Shown: positions 36,202 through 44,684 of the stretch, in pieces
Layout of the letters: each line of letters starts with the position of its first letter
Numbering within the stretch: position 1 is the stretch's first letter
NCBI GenBank assembly: GCA_027078365.1
Contig: JALWYQ010000014.1
Span: forward strand, 62,001 to 126,000
Reading direction: 5' to 3'
Length of the DNA: 64,000 nucleotides
Source of the DNA: Phycisphaerae bacterium
GTDB taxonomy: Bacteria; Planctomycetota; Phycisphaerae; Sedimentisphaerales; Sedimentisphaeraceae
Translations under genes and position numbers: made by a program
Notes under the pieces: model-generated
Told to the model about the DNA's origin: nothing
The model's database searches: none
Seen by the model: the letters and a program-made list of their open reading frames with translations, nothing else

Positions 36202-37971
36202 TTAAAATCTATTCCATTTTTTATCATCAGCGTTTTCAACTTCCTGTGAGAGTTTCCTATCAAGCTTTTTAAATTTCTCTGGATGTGTCTCTTTCAAAAT
36301 CTTTTCCTTTAACCTTATAGCATCAAGATATGTCGGTCTAAGATATAATGCATCCTCTAGCTCTGCCAATGCACGCTCCTTATCGCCATTCTTGTAACAA
36401 GCCACAGCTCTTCGGTATGCTCCCTCAGAAATCTTGGCTACCCCAATACTTTGGAAACGGTCCAAGGCGGCAAAACGCTTACGACTAACGTCTTCTTTAC
36501 GTTGTTCACTATTAGTGTCTTTTGTATCTTTGATGATATGACACGTTAGAAGGATAATGACTTCTTGCCTCTGGCTCGTATCGGCTGTACTTCTAAATAG
36601 TACTCCCACAAGAGGTAGATCTCCTAATATTGGAACCTGAGATTTGGTAGTTGTCATCTCATCCCTAAATAGACCACCAATAACAATCGTTTCACCATCT
36701 TTAACCATTATATTACTTGATAGTTCCGCAGTGCTCTCTTTTGGAACATCAATATCTGTATCTGTGGAGGTACTATCCTTTGGATAGATATCCATTCTTA
36801 TATAACCATCTTTTCCTATATAAGGCCTGAAAGAAAGCTTGGTTCCTGTATCAAGGAACTTCACTTCGCCCTCCGTCGCAACGCCACTGCCAGAGACAGA
36901 ACTGCTGCTTCTGTAAGGTTCTTTCTGACCTATAAAGACGGTACCAAGCTGTTTATTGAGGGCTAGAATTTTTGGATTTGCCAAAATTGTTGTATCAGTA
37001 ATTGATTCAAGAGCTGTTATAAAACTTGAGACATCTCCACTAGTAACTCCTATTTTAATTCCGTGACCAGATTTAGTACCAGCGAAACCAGTTGTCTCTA
37101 TAGCAGCTCCAGGTAGACCACCTGCAATTGCTGAAATATTAGCAACACTCTCACCGTTAAGGAAGTTCATATCAACACCAAGTTCCATACCCTCTGTAAG
37201 TGCTGCAGACAAGATTGTTGCCTCGACAAGAACTTGCGAAGGCCTCTCATCAAGAGATTTGAGTAATTCACCAACTGCCTCTAGGTTCTCGGGATAATCT
37301 TTTATCACAAGAGTCGCAAACTGCGCGTCCGAAACACCGCCCTCTTTAACATCAACAGAGTCGCCAGAAGATAGCCCTGTCTCTGGCATAGAGCTCGTTT
37401 GAACAATCGCCCTTGGACTAAGAACCGGCATGATCAATCTTGATGCATCTTCAGGAGATATATAGTAAATCTTAAAAACCTTACATTGCATTCTAGATTC
37501 ATCTGTACGTACCTTCTGATATTCATCTCTTGTGTAGACTCTTATGCAATTACCATCTTGTTCGTATTTGAATTCATAGCCTAGTATTACATCAAGGGCT
37601 TCCTCAAATGTAAGGTTGTAAATTGCTGTTATATTAAGCTTCCCTTGTACTTTTGATGTCGGTATGATATTTTTGTGGTATTTCAATCCAAGCATGCGCA
37701 GCGCATCGCGAACAGTTGAGCCTTCTTTAAAATGTAAACTTTGTATAACTCCTTCACTATCGGATATAATACCATTTTCCGTATCGCAACTTTCTGTATC
37801 ATTATGAGAGTTATTTGTGTCAACTTGATCGCTGACTACTACATCGTTAGAAGGATTTTCGTCTACGACCGTAGATGCAAGCAAACTCTCCTGTGTATAT
37901 TGCCATACACAGAACACTGACAAAACACATACTGAAATTAAAGTCAATCTAACAAACTCTGTTACTCTCAT
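36202..37971 (-). CDS. Outer-membrane secretin (PilQ/GspD family) with C-terminal TPR region
   Basis: A 589-residue secretin that forms the outer-membrane pore. A signal peptide-like N-terminus is followed by an STN/N0-like domain (GSTVRDALRMLGLKYHKN, then LTFEEALDVIL), N-domains (DYPENLEAVGELLKSLDERP) and the secretin domain (about 250-505) with VPKESTAELSSNIMV, ETIVIGGLFRDE and VPILGDLPLVGVLFR. After it the protein runs on into a helical repeat (YKNGDKERALAELEDALYLR) like a TPR motif. The ATG at 37971 has a strong SD (AAGGAG); an ATG ten codons upstream lacks one. It follows the PilM-N-O-P-like genes, as in type IV pilus operons. Confidence 0.9.
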   Translation of the reverse strand: MRVTEFVRLTLISVCVLSVFCVWQYTQESLLASTVVDENPSNDVVVSDQVDTNNSHNDTESCDTENGIISDSEGVIQSLHFKEGSTVRDALRMLGLKYHKNIIPTSKVQGKLNITAIYNLTFEEALDVILGYEFKYEQDGNCIRVYTRDEYQKVRTDESRMQCKVFKIYYISPEDASRLIMPVLSPRAIVQTSSMPETGLSSGDSVDVKEGGVSDAQFATLVIKDYPENLEAVGELLKSLDERPSQVLVEATILSAALTEGMELGVDMNFLNGESVANISAIAGGLPGAAIETTGFAGTKSGHGIKIGVTSGDVSSFITALESITDTTILANPKILALNKQLGTVFIGQKEPYRSSSSVSGSGVATEGEVKFLDTGTKLSFRPYIGKDGYIRMDIYPKDSTSTDTDIDVPKESTAELSSNIMVKDGETIVIGGLFRDEMTTTKSQVPILGDLPLVGVLFRSTADTSQRQEVIILLTCHIIKDTKDTNSEQRKEDVSRKRFAALDRFQSIGVAKISEGAYRRAVACYKNGDKERALAELEDALYLRPTYLDAIRLKEKILKETHPEKFKKLDRKLSQEVENADDKKWNRF

Positions 37972-38052
37972 AACACAACTCCTTAAACAGGTCAGATTCA
38001 TAGTTGCTATCTAGCCTATGAACTTCCAAGGACAAATATGGCAAACGCCCTT

Positions 38053-38637
38053 CTATCTCTCGACCTTTACTTCGATTCTTATATTTGTCTCACAATCTTT
38101 GAATATTACAGATTCATCTTTTATGACGACAATCTTGAGCCTGTAATATTTACCTTTATAATCAATCCTCAGAACATCACCAATACGGCACAACTTGTCA
38201 CCAATAAAAGCTTCTTTCTCACGCCCAGACATAACCGCCTTTAGTCTAGACTCTAATACATCACTCAACCCTTTAATAAGTTCAGGACCGCTGACGATAT
38301 CATCATTGCAAACAACTGGCTCTCCATTATGAGAACCACCTTTTTCTTTCCATGGTTTTCTACTAAATAAATCTCGGGCCAAAATATCGTCACGTCCCAT
38401 AACAAAAGGAAGAGAATGGTATTTCAATATCAGGCAATCTTGCTTCTCTTCGCTCTGCATGCCACGATCATCTAGGGCGACAGCGTCTGCATTGGACACT
38501 GTTTTAGCCCCTCCAAAAAGTACCCTGATCCACATTGTTGCCATAACGGCAAGTAAGCTAACTGCAAGAATTAGCTTTCTATTATTCCCCGTATGAGCAA
38601 GATATTTACCAGATGTATTATCGAGTCTTTCTTTCAT
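38053..38637 (-). CDS. Bitopic inner-membrane protein, PilP/GspC-like by position
   Basis: A 194-residue protein with one membrane helix (about 22-42), an extended linker and a small C-terminal beta-rich domain (about 140-194) starting EAFIGDKLCRIGDVLRI and continuing with YYRLKIVVIKDESVIFKD. That arrangement and its place between PilO and the secretin match PilP or GspC, which link the inner-membrane platform to the secretin. Sequence similarity is too weak to choose. No lipobox is seen, unlike classical PilP. It overlaps pilO by four bases. Confidence 0.65.
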   Translation of the reverse strand: MKERLDNTSGKYLAHTGNNRKLILAVSLLAVMATMWIRVLFGGAKTVSNADAVALDDRGMQSEEKQDCLILKYHSLPFVMGRDDILARDLFSRKPWKEKGGSHNGEPVVCNDDIVSGPELIKGLSDVLESRLKAVMSGREKEAFIGDKLCRIGDVLRIDYKGKYYRLKIVVIKDESVIFKDCETNIRIEVKVER

Positions 38638-39188
38638 CGTTGTCCATTCGCTAAACTCACAGCCTTATTCTGATAATAGATCACAGCCTTGGCATAAAGC
38701 GTGAGGTGCCCGCTACCATCTTTATTATCTATTCTAATCTCTTCAAACCTCACTATCCTATCCATCTTCTCAGTCTCTAGCAAAAATTCGTATAACTGAT
38801 TAAACTTACCACTACACTTTATATTGAGCGGAATAGAGTTAATGGTATCTCCATTAACCTCACCAAGTGGCTGAATTAATCTGTCGGTCAATTCACAGCG
38901 ATTCATAACCTTTGTTAACTCATCCCAAAATTTTGCAAAATCCCGATTTGGTGGAATCTTAGAGTTATATCTACCTATTTTGGCCTTCAAATTTGTTATT
39001 TTCTTTGCCAAATCTGACATTCCCAGCGCATCATGATAAATCTGTTCTCTAAAAGAATCATATTGCATCTTCTGTTCTTTAGATTTTTTTAACGTCTTAC
39101 TTAGAGGGTAATAGCTTAACAGCAGAAACGATGCTCCAATCGCTACCACTGAAAATACAATCACAACTTGTTTTCTCTCAAATATCAT
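38634..39188 (-). CDS. pilO: Type IV pilus inner-membrane protein PilO-like
   Basis: A 184-residue bitopic protein: a membrane helix at about 8-27, a coiled coil (about 33-75, ending LKAKIGRYNSKIPPNRDFAKFW) and a ferredoxin-like C-terminal domain with IKCSGKFNQLYEFLLETEKMDRIVRFEEI, the PilO pattern. PilO pairs with PilN in the periplasm to align the platform with the secretin. Start and stop overlap its neighbours by four bases each, indicating tight coupling. Confidence 0.85.
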   Translation of the reverse strand: MIFERKQVVIVFSVVAIGASFLLLSYYPLSKTLKKSKEQKMQYDSFREQIYHDALGMSDLAKKITNLKAKIGRYNSKIPPNRDFAKFWDELTKVMNRCELTDRLIQPLGEVNGDTINSIPLNIKCSGKFNQLYEFLLETEKMDRIVRFEEIRIDNKDGSGHLTLYAKAVIYYQNKAVSLANGQR

Positions 39189-39841
39189 TGCTCTTGGTGA
39201 CCTTCTTTGTATTCATCATAATTTGCTATATAGCAACTAAGTTCAAATTCACTAACCAAACCTGATTCTGTCTTCACATTTCTAGAGAAACCAGGGACTA
39301 CATGATCAAAATATGGAGATTCTTCTAATTCTTTAATCATCTGAGCTACATTGGAGCTATCTTTTGCTAAACCACCAATCTTAACCTTATATCTAAATTG
39401 TTTCGGAGGATAAACTTTGCTATCCTTCTTTTCTTTAGACAGAGCTCTAACACCACCACGTTTAGCACCAACATACTCTTGAGTGTTAATATTAAGCGAT
39501 TTAAACACGATAGAATCATTAACTAAATAGCTAAGTTCTGCAATAACATCACTAAACACTACTTTATTGGACACTCTCTCAATCTTTTCTTTATCCTCTA
39601 AAAGCTCCTTGTATTGCTTTTCCATTCTGGAATATTCAGCAGAGATATTGCTGCCCATCTCTGCAAACTCGATACTGTCTTGTACTTGTGCTCTCACTCG
39701 GCTCACATTAATTCCTGTAATAAAGCTCCATGCAATCATAACGGCAATAATGCCCGCAATCACAAAATACTGCCTTCTGTAATACCTGCGTTTAGCCCTT
39801 TCAATTCTGTAGGACTCAGGAATAAAATCAATTTCACACAT
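39185..39841 (-). CDS. pilN: Type IV pilus inner-membrane protein PilN-like
   Basis: A 218-residue bitopic protein. The short cytoplasmic N-terminus MCEIDFIPESYRIERAKRR is the region that in PilN docks on PilM (compare the INLLP motif). A membrane helix (about 24-44), a coiled coil and a C-terminal mixed domain follow. The ATG at 39841 has GGAG at good spacing and overlaps the pilM stop by eight bases; a frame extension upstream of it is not needed. Confidence 0.85.
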   Translation of the reverse strand: MCEIDFIPESYRIERAKRRYYRRQYFVIAGIIAVMIAWSFITGINVSRVRAQVQDSIEFAEMGSNISAEYSRMEKQYKELLEDKEKIERVSNKVVFSDVIAELSYLVNDSIVFKSLNINTQEYVGAKRGGVRALSKEKKDSKVYPPKQFRYKVKIGGLAKDSSNVAQMIKELEESPYFDHVVPGFSRNVKTESGLVSEFELSCYIANYDEYKEGHQEQ

Positions 39842-40943
39842 AAGATTTCTCCAAAAGCCCAGAAACATTTATGCTCTTAAGAGATAATCCCATAGCAACT
39901 GTCCATTCGCTATAATTACCATCTCCATGAAATGCGAGAAGTTCTTCATCAACACCTTTAAACGGAGCGGACATTTTGATATCAGTATCTAGATAATTAT
40001 GCAACGCTTTGGTTAGCAATGGCTCGCGTGCTTCCCCTCCAGACAATATAAGACTACCTGGGCTCTGCCCTCTAAACGTCACCGCATAATATCTAAAACA
40101 TAATGATATTTCTCTGGCAATCTTAGCAGTAACTACTGCCAGAGAATCTGCAATAGCTTGTTGTGTGGAGATTTGAGTAGCAAACGCTATATCTTCATTG
40201 AGAAGTCTTTTGCGTAACAGCCATGCCTCACTAGGAGTGATACCCAAGCGAGAAGCAACGGTTTCGTTGAATTGTTTTCCACCAAGCGGCACGACTTTAA
40301 CAAAAGCAATCTTATTATCCCTAGCTATCGTGATAGTTGTATAAGCGCTACCTATATCAACCATCGCAAATGTTACATCTCTCTTCTCTTGGTCACTCTT
40401 AGCTTGCCTCAACAAAGAGCATCTAAAAATTGCACTCGGCAAAATATCGAGCCCAATAGACTCTAACCCTATATCATCAAGTAATTTCAATCTTTGGGAA
40501 ATAACTTCACGTGATACTGAAAAAACAACGACCTCCCTTTTATTTTGTCCCTCAGCCCCAACCAATCCAGAAACGATATAGTTTATCTCATTCTCTTCTG
40601 GATCTATTGAGAATCGTGTAGAAACTTCACGTTTGATATCACTCTCTAATGTCGTATCATCAGCCACTTCAAGACGTAATGGCTTAACGCTTAGATCAGA
40701 ATTATCAATTGCACTGACAACTTGATTACCAACAAAACGCCCTCGCTTAAGTATTTGAGGTAATCTTTCTTTGACAAAAGCAATCTTACTATCAAAGTCA
40801 TCAATAATCTCTGAAGGATAAAATTCCTCAGCAGCTGCGCAAAGCCCAAGTGACCCCTTATCATAGACTAACTGTAGCAAGCGTATTGAACTATGACCTA
40901 GATCTAAACCGATAGCACTTGTTTTTTTAAAATAATCAAACAT
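39834..40943 (-). CDS. pilM: Type IV pilus assembly ATPase-like protein PilM
   Basis: A 369-residue actin/FtsA-like cytosolic protein. It opens with SAIGLDLGHSSIRLLQL and shows the SHS2-like insertion, the FAMVDIGSAYTTITIAR phosphate-binding motif, KVVPLGGKQFNETVASRLG and ILSGGEAREPLLTKALHNYL. It recruits PilN at the inner membrane. Length is normal for PilM, unlike the fused paralogue at 21301-23496. It is followed without gaps by pilN, pilO and a pilP-like gene. Confidence 0.92.
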   Translation of the reverse strand: MFDYFKKTSAIGLDLGHSSIRLLQLVYDKGSLGLCAAAEEFYPSEIIDDFDSKIAFVKERLPQILKRGRFVGNQVVSAIDNSDLSVKPLRLEVADDTTLESDIKREVSTRFSIDPEENEINYIVSGLVGAEGQNKREVVVFSVSREVISQRLKLLDDIGLESIGLDILPSAIFRCSLLRQAKSDQEKRDVTFAMVDIGSAYTTITIARDNKIAFVKVVPLGGKQFNETVASRLGITPSEAWLLRKRLLNEDIAFATQISTQQAIADSLAVVTAKIAREISLCFRYYAVTFRGQSPGSLILSGGEAREPLLTKALHNYLDTDIKMSAPFKGVDEELLAFHGDGNYSEWTVAMGLSLKSINVSGLLEKSYV

Positions 40944-40951
40944 ATCAATTT

Positions 40952-41458
40952 CTAATTTATCCTTATATATCCAGTAACTGGTTCGACAGTTATATGAGTT
41001 TCAATATCTTTAACTTTTAACGTAACATTACCACTCGCCATAGGATTAGATGTTCCAATCCCACTGTATGGCGAACCAAGATAATCAAAAGTGATCGCAG
41101 AAGAATCGTCAAAATCTGCCGTATATAAATCAACCATTGACAATCGTGAGTCATTGCTAAAATCTACAACATAATATCCGGTTGGATTCATCTTGTACGG
41201 TACAACATTGCCATCACTGTCTTGGATTTGGTAAGACTCGCTAGATTCATCGAACACAACCGAATGCCACTGTTGCGTACTTATAGATAGTGACTTTGCG
41301 TACTCAAGGTCTGATGCGATAATACCAGATGCCGCATCGAGCTGCGCACTACTAGCTGCACTCATCTGAGGAATTACTACCATAGCTATAATGGCTAAGA
41401 TAGCAATGACTATTAGCATCTCGATAAGTGTAAATGCTTTGTTATGCTTTAAATTCAT
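40952..41458 (-). CDS. Type II secretion GspH / type IV FimT-like minor pseudopilin
   Basis: A 168-residue prepilin-like protein. The short leader MNLKHNKA is followed by FTLIEMLIVIAILAIIAMVV, the class III signal processed by a prepilin peptidase, with the conserved Glu at +5. The residue before the cleavage site is Ala rather than the usual Gly. The middle (LEYAKSLSISTQQWHSVVFD and SYQIQD) matches GspH/FimT. It is separated by 164 bases from the PilX-like gene upstream, and lies nine bases before pilM. Confidence 0.88.
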   Translation of the reverse strand: MNLKHNKAFTLIEMLIVIAILAIIAMVVIPQMSAASSAQLDAASGIIASDLEYAKSLSISTQQWHSVVFDESSESYQIQDSDGNVVPYKMNPTGYYVVDFSNDSRLSMVDLYTADFDDSSAITFDYLGSPYSGIGTSNPMASGNVTLKVKDIETHITVEPVTGYIRIN

Positions 41459-41622
41459 TCCGCAATCCTTCGGTTACAAAATCTCTATACAGAAACACAT
41501 TCCCTACATCGTCAACACATAGGGACGGCTTAACCAAGGACTATCGCTATAATAAAAGGAAAGAAATGTGATACATCTATGCATCAAAGGTATGATGGGG
41601 TGTGTAGAATAATTATAGGGCT

Positions 41623-42783
41623 TTATTCCCGTTTAAAGGTTTTAAAATATCCGCCACACACATTAATCCATTCTCTATGCAATGATGGACTATCCCAAAT
41701 TTGAACCGCAGCCTTAGCAGGATCTACGCGTACTGTTATTTTCGCCTCATCAGCCAATCCAATAAACCCATTCTCTAGGATTACAAGACAACCAGTGACA
41801 TCTAAGGTAAATTTTTTCACTAAGTGTTCAACACTAATCCCTTTAGTTATCTCCACGAGGCCTGACACTTGTAAAGAAGCACCCTTAGAATCAAAACAAA
41901 GCTCGTCCCCAATAACTAAAGCTGGAAAGTTACGAGTCGAATTAATGTAGTTATTGCCACCCGTAAGATAACACTTATCTCGCACTATAACAGTACCTTT
42001 TATATGATTATTGCTACCCAATCGTAAAGATCCATCACAGTAAAAGACTCCTGCTGGATTACTTGGTGATGGTGAAAGATTAAGATTGTTTTGCAAAGAG
42101 GTATCTATTGTCTCAACATAATAAGTATTACCATTGATATAATAAGAACTCGAATAATCTTCTGGCTTTATCGATATTGGCGATAATGGTAAGGGGTTTT
42201 GCTTAACCTTACTCCCCTTTACTTCTGCCCGATTAATTCCAAAGGTAATAAACGAGTCCCCATACACAGTTGTACTTTTTGACACACTACCGTGAGCGCA
42301 TAGATCTCCATAAATACGTGTTTCAATATTAGTAAGCCAAACACCACCAACCCACATAGCAACAGCAGGGTCTAACCTCAATTGGGATTTAATCTGGCAT
42401 CTTGAATTATTGGAAGTATTGTATCCAACTGAAACAATATCGTAGTTGCACTCTGGTGTATAACCTGATGCTGCCTGGGTAACGCTGACGTTATATTTAA
42501 TATTACCATCCAACTGACAAGAATGAATTCCACGCCAATACGCATCTGTTCCTAAATCCACATCCCAAGGCCTCATAATAAAGCTTCTTGCATGCTCCAT
42601 ACCTGCCCGAGCTGCTAATTCAACAGAAATTTGATCTGTAAGATTTTTTGTTATAGTAACTTCAGAATCACTGCTTCGTATAAAGCTAAGCGCAAGTATA
42701 GTTGTAACCATAACAACAAGCAGTACAACAACCAATGCACTACCCTTCGAGAACCTGTTTATTTTCTTCTCAATCATCATCAT
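41623..42783 (-). CDS. PilX-like minor pilin-type protein with a beta-helix-like C-terminus
   Basis: A 386-residue protein. Its N-terminal region KGSALVVVLLVVMVTTILAL is like PilX/GspK minor pilins, whose class III signal lacks the FTLIE motif. From about residue 145 the sequence becomes a run of short beta strands and turns with regular Gly/Asn (RIYGDLCAHGSVSKSTTVYG, then LRLGSNNHIKGTVIVRDKC), suggesting a beta-helix or bactofilin-like fold. Three consecutive ATG codons (42783-42777) could start it; the first has AGAG upstream. It overlaps the PilW-like gene. Confidence 0.72.
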   Translation of the reverse strand: MMMIEKKINRFSKGSALVVVLLVVMVTTILALSFIRSSDSEVTITKNLTDQISVELAARAGMEHARSFIMRPWDVDLGTDAYWRGIHSCQLDGNIKYNVSVTQAASGYTPECNYDIVSVGYNTSNNSRCQIKSQLRLDPAVAMWVGGVWLTNIETRIYGDLCAHGSVSKSTTVYGDSFITFGINRAEVKGSKVKQNPLPLSPISIKPEDYSSSYYINGNTYYVETIDTSLQNNLNLSPSPSNPAGVFYCDGSLRLGSNNHIKGTVIVRDKCYLTGGNNYINSTRNFPALVIGDELCFDSKGASLQVSGLVEITKGISVEHLVKKFTLDVTGCLVILENGFIGLADEAKITVRVDPAKAAVQIWDSPSLHREWINVCGGYFKTFKRE

Positions 42784-43438
42784 TGGCACTCTTTAATACA
42801 CCATCAGGAGTTAACCAAGCAGAAGGCTGCACCTGTTTACTAGCAGTAAACTCAAAATGACGCGATTTTCCATCTATCTCAATATCAAATGCAAGATTAA
42901 CAAGAGTAGTATGTGGCGCAGCATAATCGGGGGCGAATTTCAAATGAAAACAATTCTCACCTAATATAATTTTACTTTCATTATATCTACTTATCAAAAA
43001 TTCCATGTAATTATTACCTTCAAAACTCTCAAGATCAAGCGTATCTGACGACTCTTTATTGCCTGAGAATTTAAAGATACTCAACGTATTTGTCCCTGAG
43101 TCATAATCAAAATATTGCAATTCTGATGGATTTATCTTCGAATCCGAATTGTCATCGTTAATCCAAAAACAGATTCTATTATCATTAACGCTTAGAATGA
43201 GATTGCAACTCTTAACTGTAGAGGAAAAGAATACTCCATTACTCCTCGCAATAGCATTTAAACGCGCATTTCCTTGGGCGCTCCGAGATGCACTTGCTAC
43301 CGCATCAGACAGGACTAAAACAGCCGAGCATATGATTGTTGTCACAATCATTGCAACCAAAAGCTCTACAAGAGTAAAGCCTCTAGTTTTTTTAAAAATA
43401 TCACTCTTCAAGTATTGTCGTTTCGTAATCAAAGCCAA
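42770..43438 (-). CDS. PilW/GspJ-like minor pseudopilin
   Basis: A 222-residue prepilin-like protein. The N-terminus has a basic leader ending KKTRG and then FTLVELLVAMIVTTIICSAVLV, a classical processing site with Gly at -1 and Glu at +5. The body is consistent with PilW or GspJ. The start appears to be a TTG that follows the stop of the PilV-like gene directly, with AAAGG seven bases upstream; this fits translational coupling. Confidence 0.82.
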   Translation of the reverse strand: MALITKRQYLKSDIFKKTRGFTLVELLVAMIVTTIICSAVLVLSDAVASASRSAQGNARLNAIARSNGVFFSSTVKSCNLILSVNDNRICFWINDDNSDSKINPSELQYFDYDSGTNTLSIFKFSGNKESSDTLDLESFEGNNYMEFLISRYNESKIILGENCFHLKFAPDYAAPHTTLVNLAFDIEIDGKSRHFEFTASKQVQPSAWLTPDGVLKSANDDD

Positions 43439-43873
43439 CTACCTACCTTTGAGCCCTTTGAGCTCAACTAACTCTCTCCCATTGTACGCAACAGTAACAT
43501 CAACTAGTATCACAGGTGGTAACGACAAGGCGTCTTGATCTTCAAGGTAGATTTCACGACAAGCAACACTTCTACTAAAATTAGCATATTCTGGAGACTC
43601 TATAACATCTCCATTAGCATTTTTTATTGCCCCTACTGACTCCATATATCCGTCATAATTGACAATTATTTTGTCATAATCACTTGCAAATATCTCTTCC
43701 ATAAGATTAGACGCAAGATTATAGGCTAACCCCAATCTCTCTGAATATATACCACTCGTAGCACCCGCAGTAAATGAAACAAGAATAGCTGCTGCTGCAA
43801 CCACAAGGATAACAGAAGCCAACATAGCTTCCATGAGAGTAAATCCGCGTTTATATTCTTTCATATTATCCAT
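43439..43873 (-). CDS. PilV/GspI-like minor pseudopilin
   Basis: A 144-residue prepilin-like protein with leader MDNMKEYKRG and mature start FTLMEAMLASVILVVAAAA, including Glu at +5. NLASNLMEEIFAS after the helix is typical of PilV/GspI. It is the first gene of the pilus-like cluster; 250 bases upstream hold the tRNA-fMet unit and a small hairpin (44047-44063). I found no clear promoter of either sigma-70 or sigma-54 type in front of it. Confidence 0.84.
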   Translation of the reverse strand: MDNMKEYKRGFTLMEAMLASVILVVAAAAILVSFTAGATSGIYSERLGLAYNLASNLMEEIFASDYDKIIVNYDGYMESVGAIKNANGDVIESPEYANFSRSVACREIYLEDQDALSLPPVILVDVTVAYNGRELVELKGLKGR

Positions 43874-44078
43874 TGCTAAACCTAGAGAGTTTAATTTGTA
43901 CCTCTCCGTTTATCGTCATTTACAAACGACCCATTAACTCAGGCACTTATACTGGATAACGTAAAGAGATGAAATGTTCGTAGGCAAACGGGCTACTGTA
44001 TTAGTCAAAGCAGGCTATGGGAAGGCATCTCTGCTTTGCATTAAATTCTCGACACAATCGAGACAATCTCTAGTAAAA

Positions 44079-44114
44079 GAAAAAGGAGCTTACGAACTAA
44101 CGTAAACTCCTTTT
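44079..44114 (-). terminator. tRNA-fMet terminator
   Basis: AAAGGAGTTTACG and CGTAAGCTCCTTT pair on the minus strand around a six-base loop (TTAGTT), with a T run after it. It lies nine bases after the tRNA. Confidence 0.93.
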
Positions 44115-44122
44115 AAGAATAA

Positions 44123-44196
44123 TAGCGGGGGCTGGATTCGAACCAACGACCTCCGGGTTATGAGCCCGACGAGCTAACCAACTGCTCTACCCCGCG
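44123..44196 (-). tRNA. Initiator tRNA-fMet (anticodon CAT)
   Basis: A 74-base cloverleaf starting CGCGGGG. The first pair is a C-T mismatch (C1, T72), and the anticodon stem carries three consecutive G-C pairs (GGG/CCC) beside loop CTCATAA, both hallmarks of the initiator. The T arm is TTGGTTCGAATCCAG. The 3' CCA is not encoded. Confidence 0.95.
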
Positions 44197-44214
44197 GTAT
44201 TTAATAGGTTTGAA

Positions 44215-44242
44215 AGTATAACCACTTAGAAGACAAAGTCAA
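44215..44242 (-). promoter_or_regulatory. tRNA-fMet promoter
   Basis: TTGACT, a 16-base spacer and TATACT on the minus strand (5/6 and 5/6), about 18 bases before the tRNA 5' end and directly after the HIT gene stop. Confidence 0.8.
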
Positions 44243-44246
44243 ATAC

Positions 44247-44666
44247 TTAACTCAACCTTTTGCTAATTTTATCAAAAATCTCCGAACGCCTCTGCTCAGA
44301 ATACTCGTAAGTTTGCCACTTGTCGAGTAATCCATCACCTAAGAAACGCGGAATAACATGAAAATGCAAATGAGAAACAACTTGCCCTGCTGCAGAACCG
44401 TTATTGCAAAGAACATTATATCCATCACAGTTTAGCTCAGACAACAACGCTTCAGCAACTTTTGAAGTCAGGCTAGTCAAGGTACAAGCCAAATTAGAAT
44501 CTAGCTCGTGAAAAGATACAATGTGCTTCTTAGGAACAACCAAAGTGTGCCCATCCGCAATTGGATTTATATCCAAGAATGCCATAACAGAAGCATCTTC
44601 GTATAGCTTCTCACTGGGTAGGACCCCGTTAGCAATATCACAAAAGATGCAACTGTTGTTCTCCAT
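44247..44666 (-). CDS. HIT-family nucleotide-binding protein
   Basis: A 139-residue histidine-triad hydrolase-type protein. CIFCDIANGVLPSEKLYEDA is the family start with a CxxC pair, DINPIADGHTLVVPKKHI is the second block, and VVSHLHFHVIPRF is the HxHxH active site that cleaves phosphoramidate-type nucleotide bonds. The substrate is not predictable. It follows rplQ by 18 bases at the very end of the ribosomal super-cluster and has no terminator of its own before the tRNA-fMet unit. Confidence 0.92.
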   Translation of the reverse strand: MENNSCIFCDIANGVLPSEKLYEDASVMAFLDINPIADGHTLVVPKKHIVSFHELDSNLACTLTSLTSKVAEALLSELNCDGYNVLCNNGSAAGQVVSHLHFHVIPRFLGDGLLDKWQTYEYSEQRRSEIFDKISKRLS

Positions 44667-44684
44667 TGCAACCTCCTTAGTGAC

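Noticed and set aside
41459-41622. Possible sigma-54 promoter or pilin promoter before the GspH-like gene
   Set aside because: No GG-N10-GC pair with supporting flanks is present; the only repeat is a six-base TCCCTA/TAGGGA stem with a long loop.
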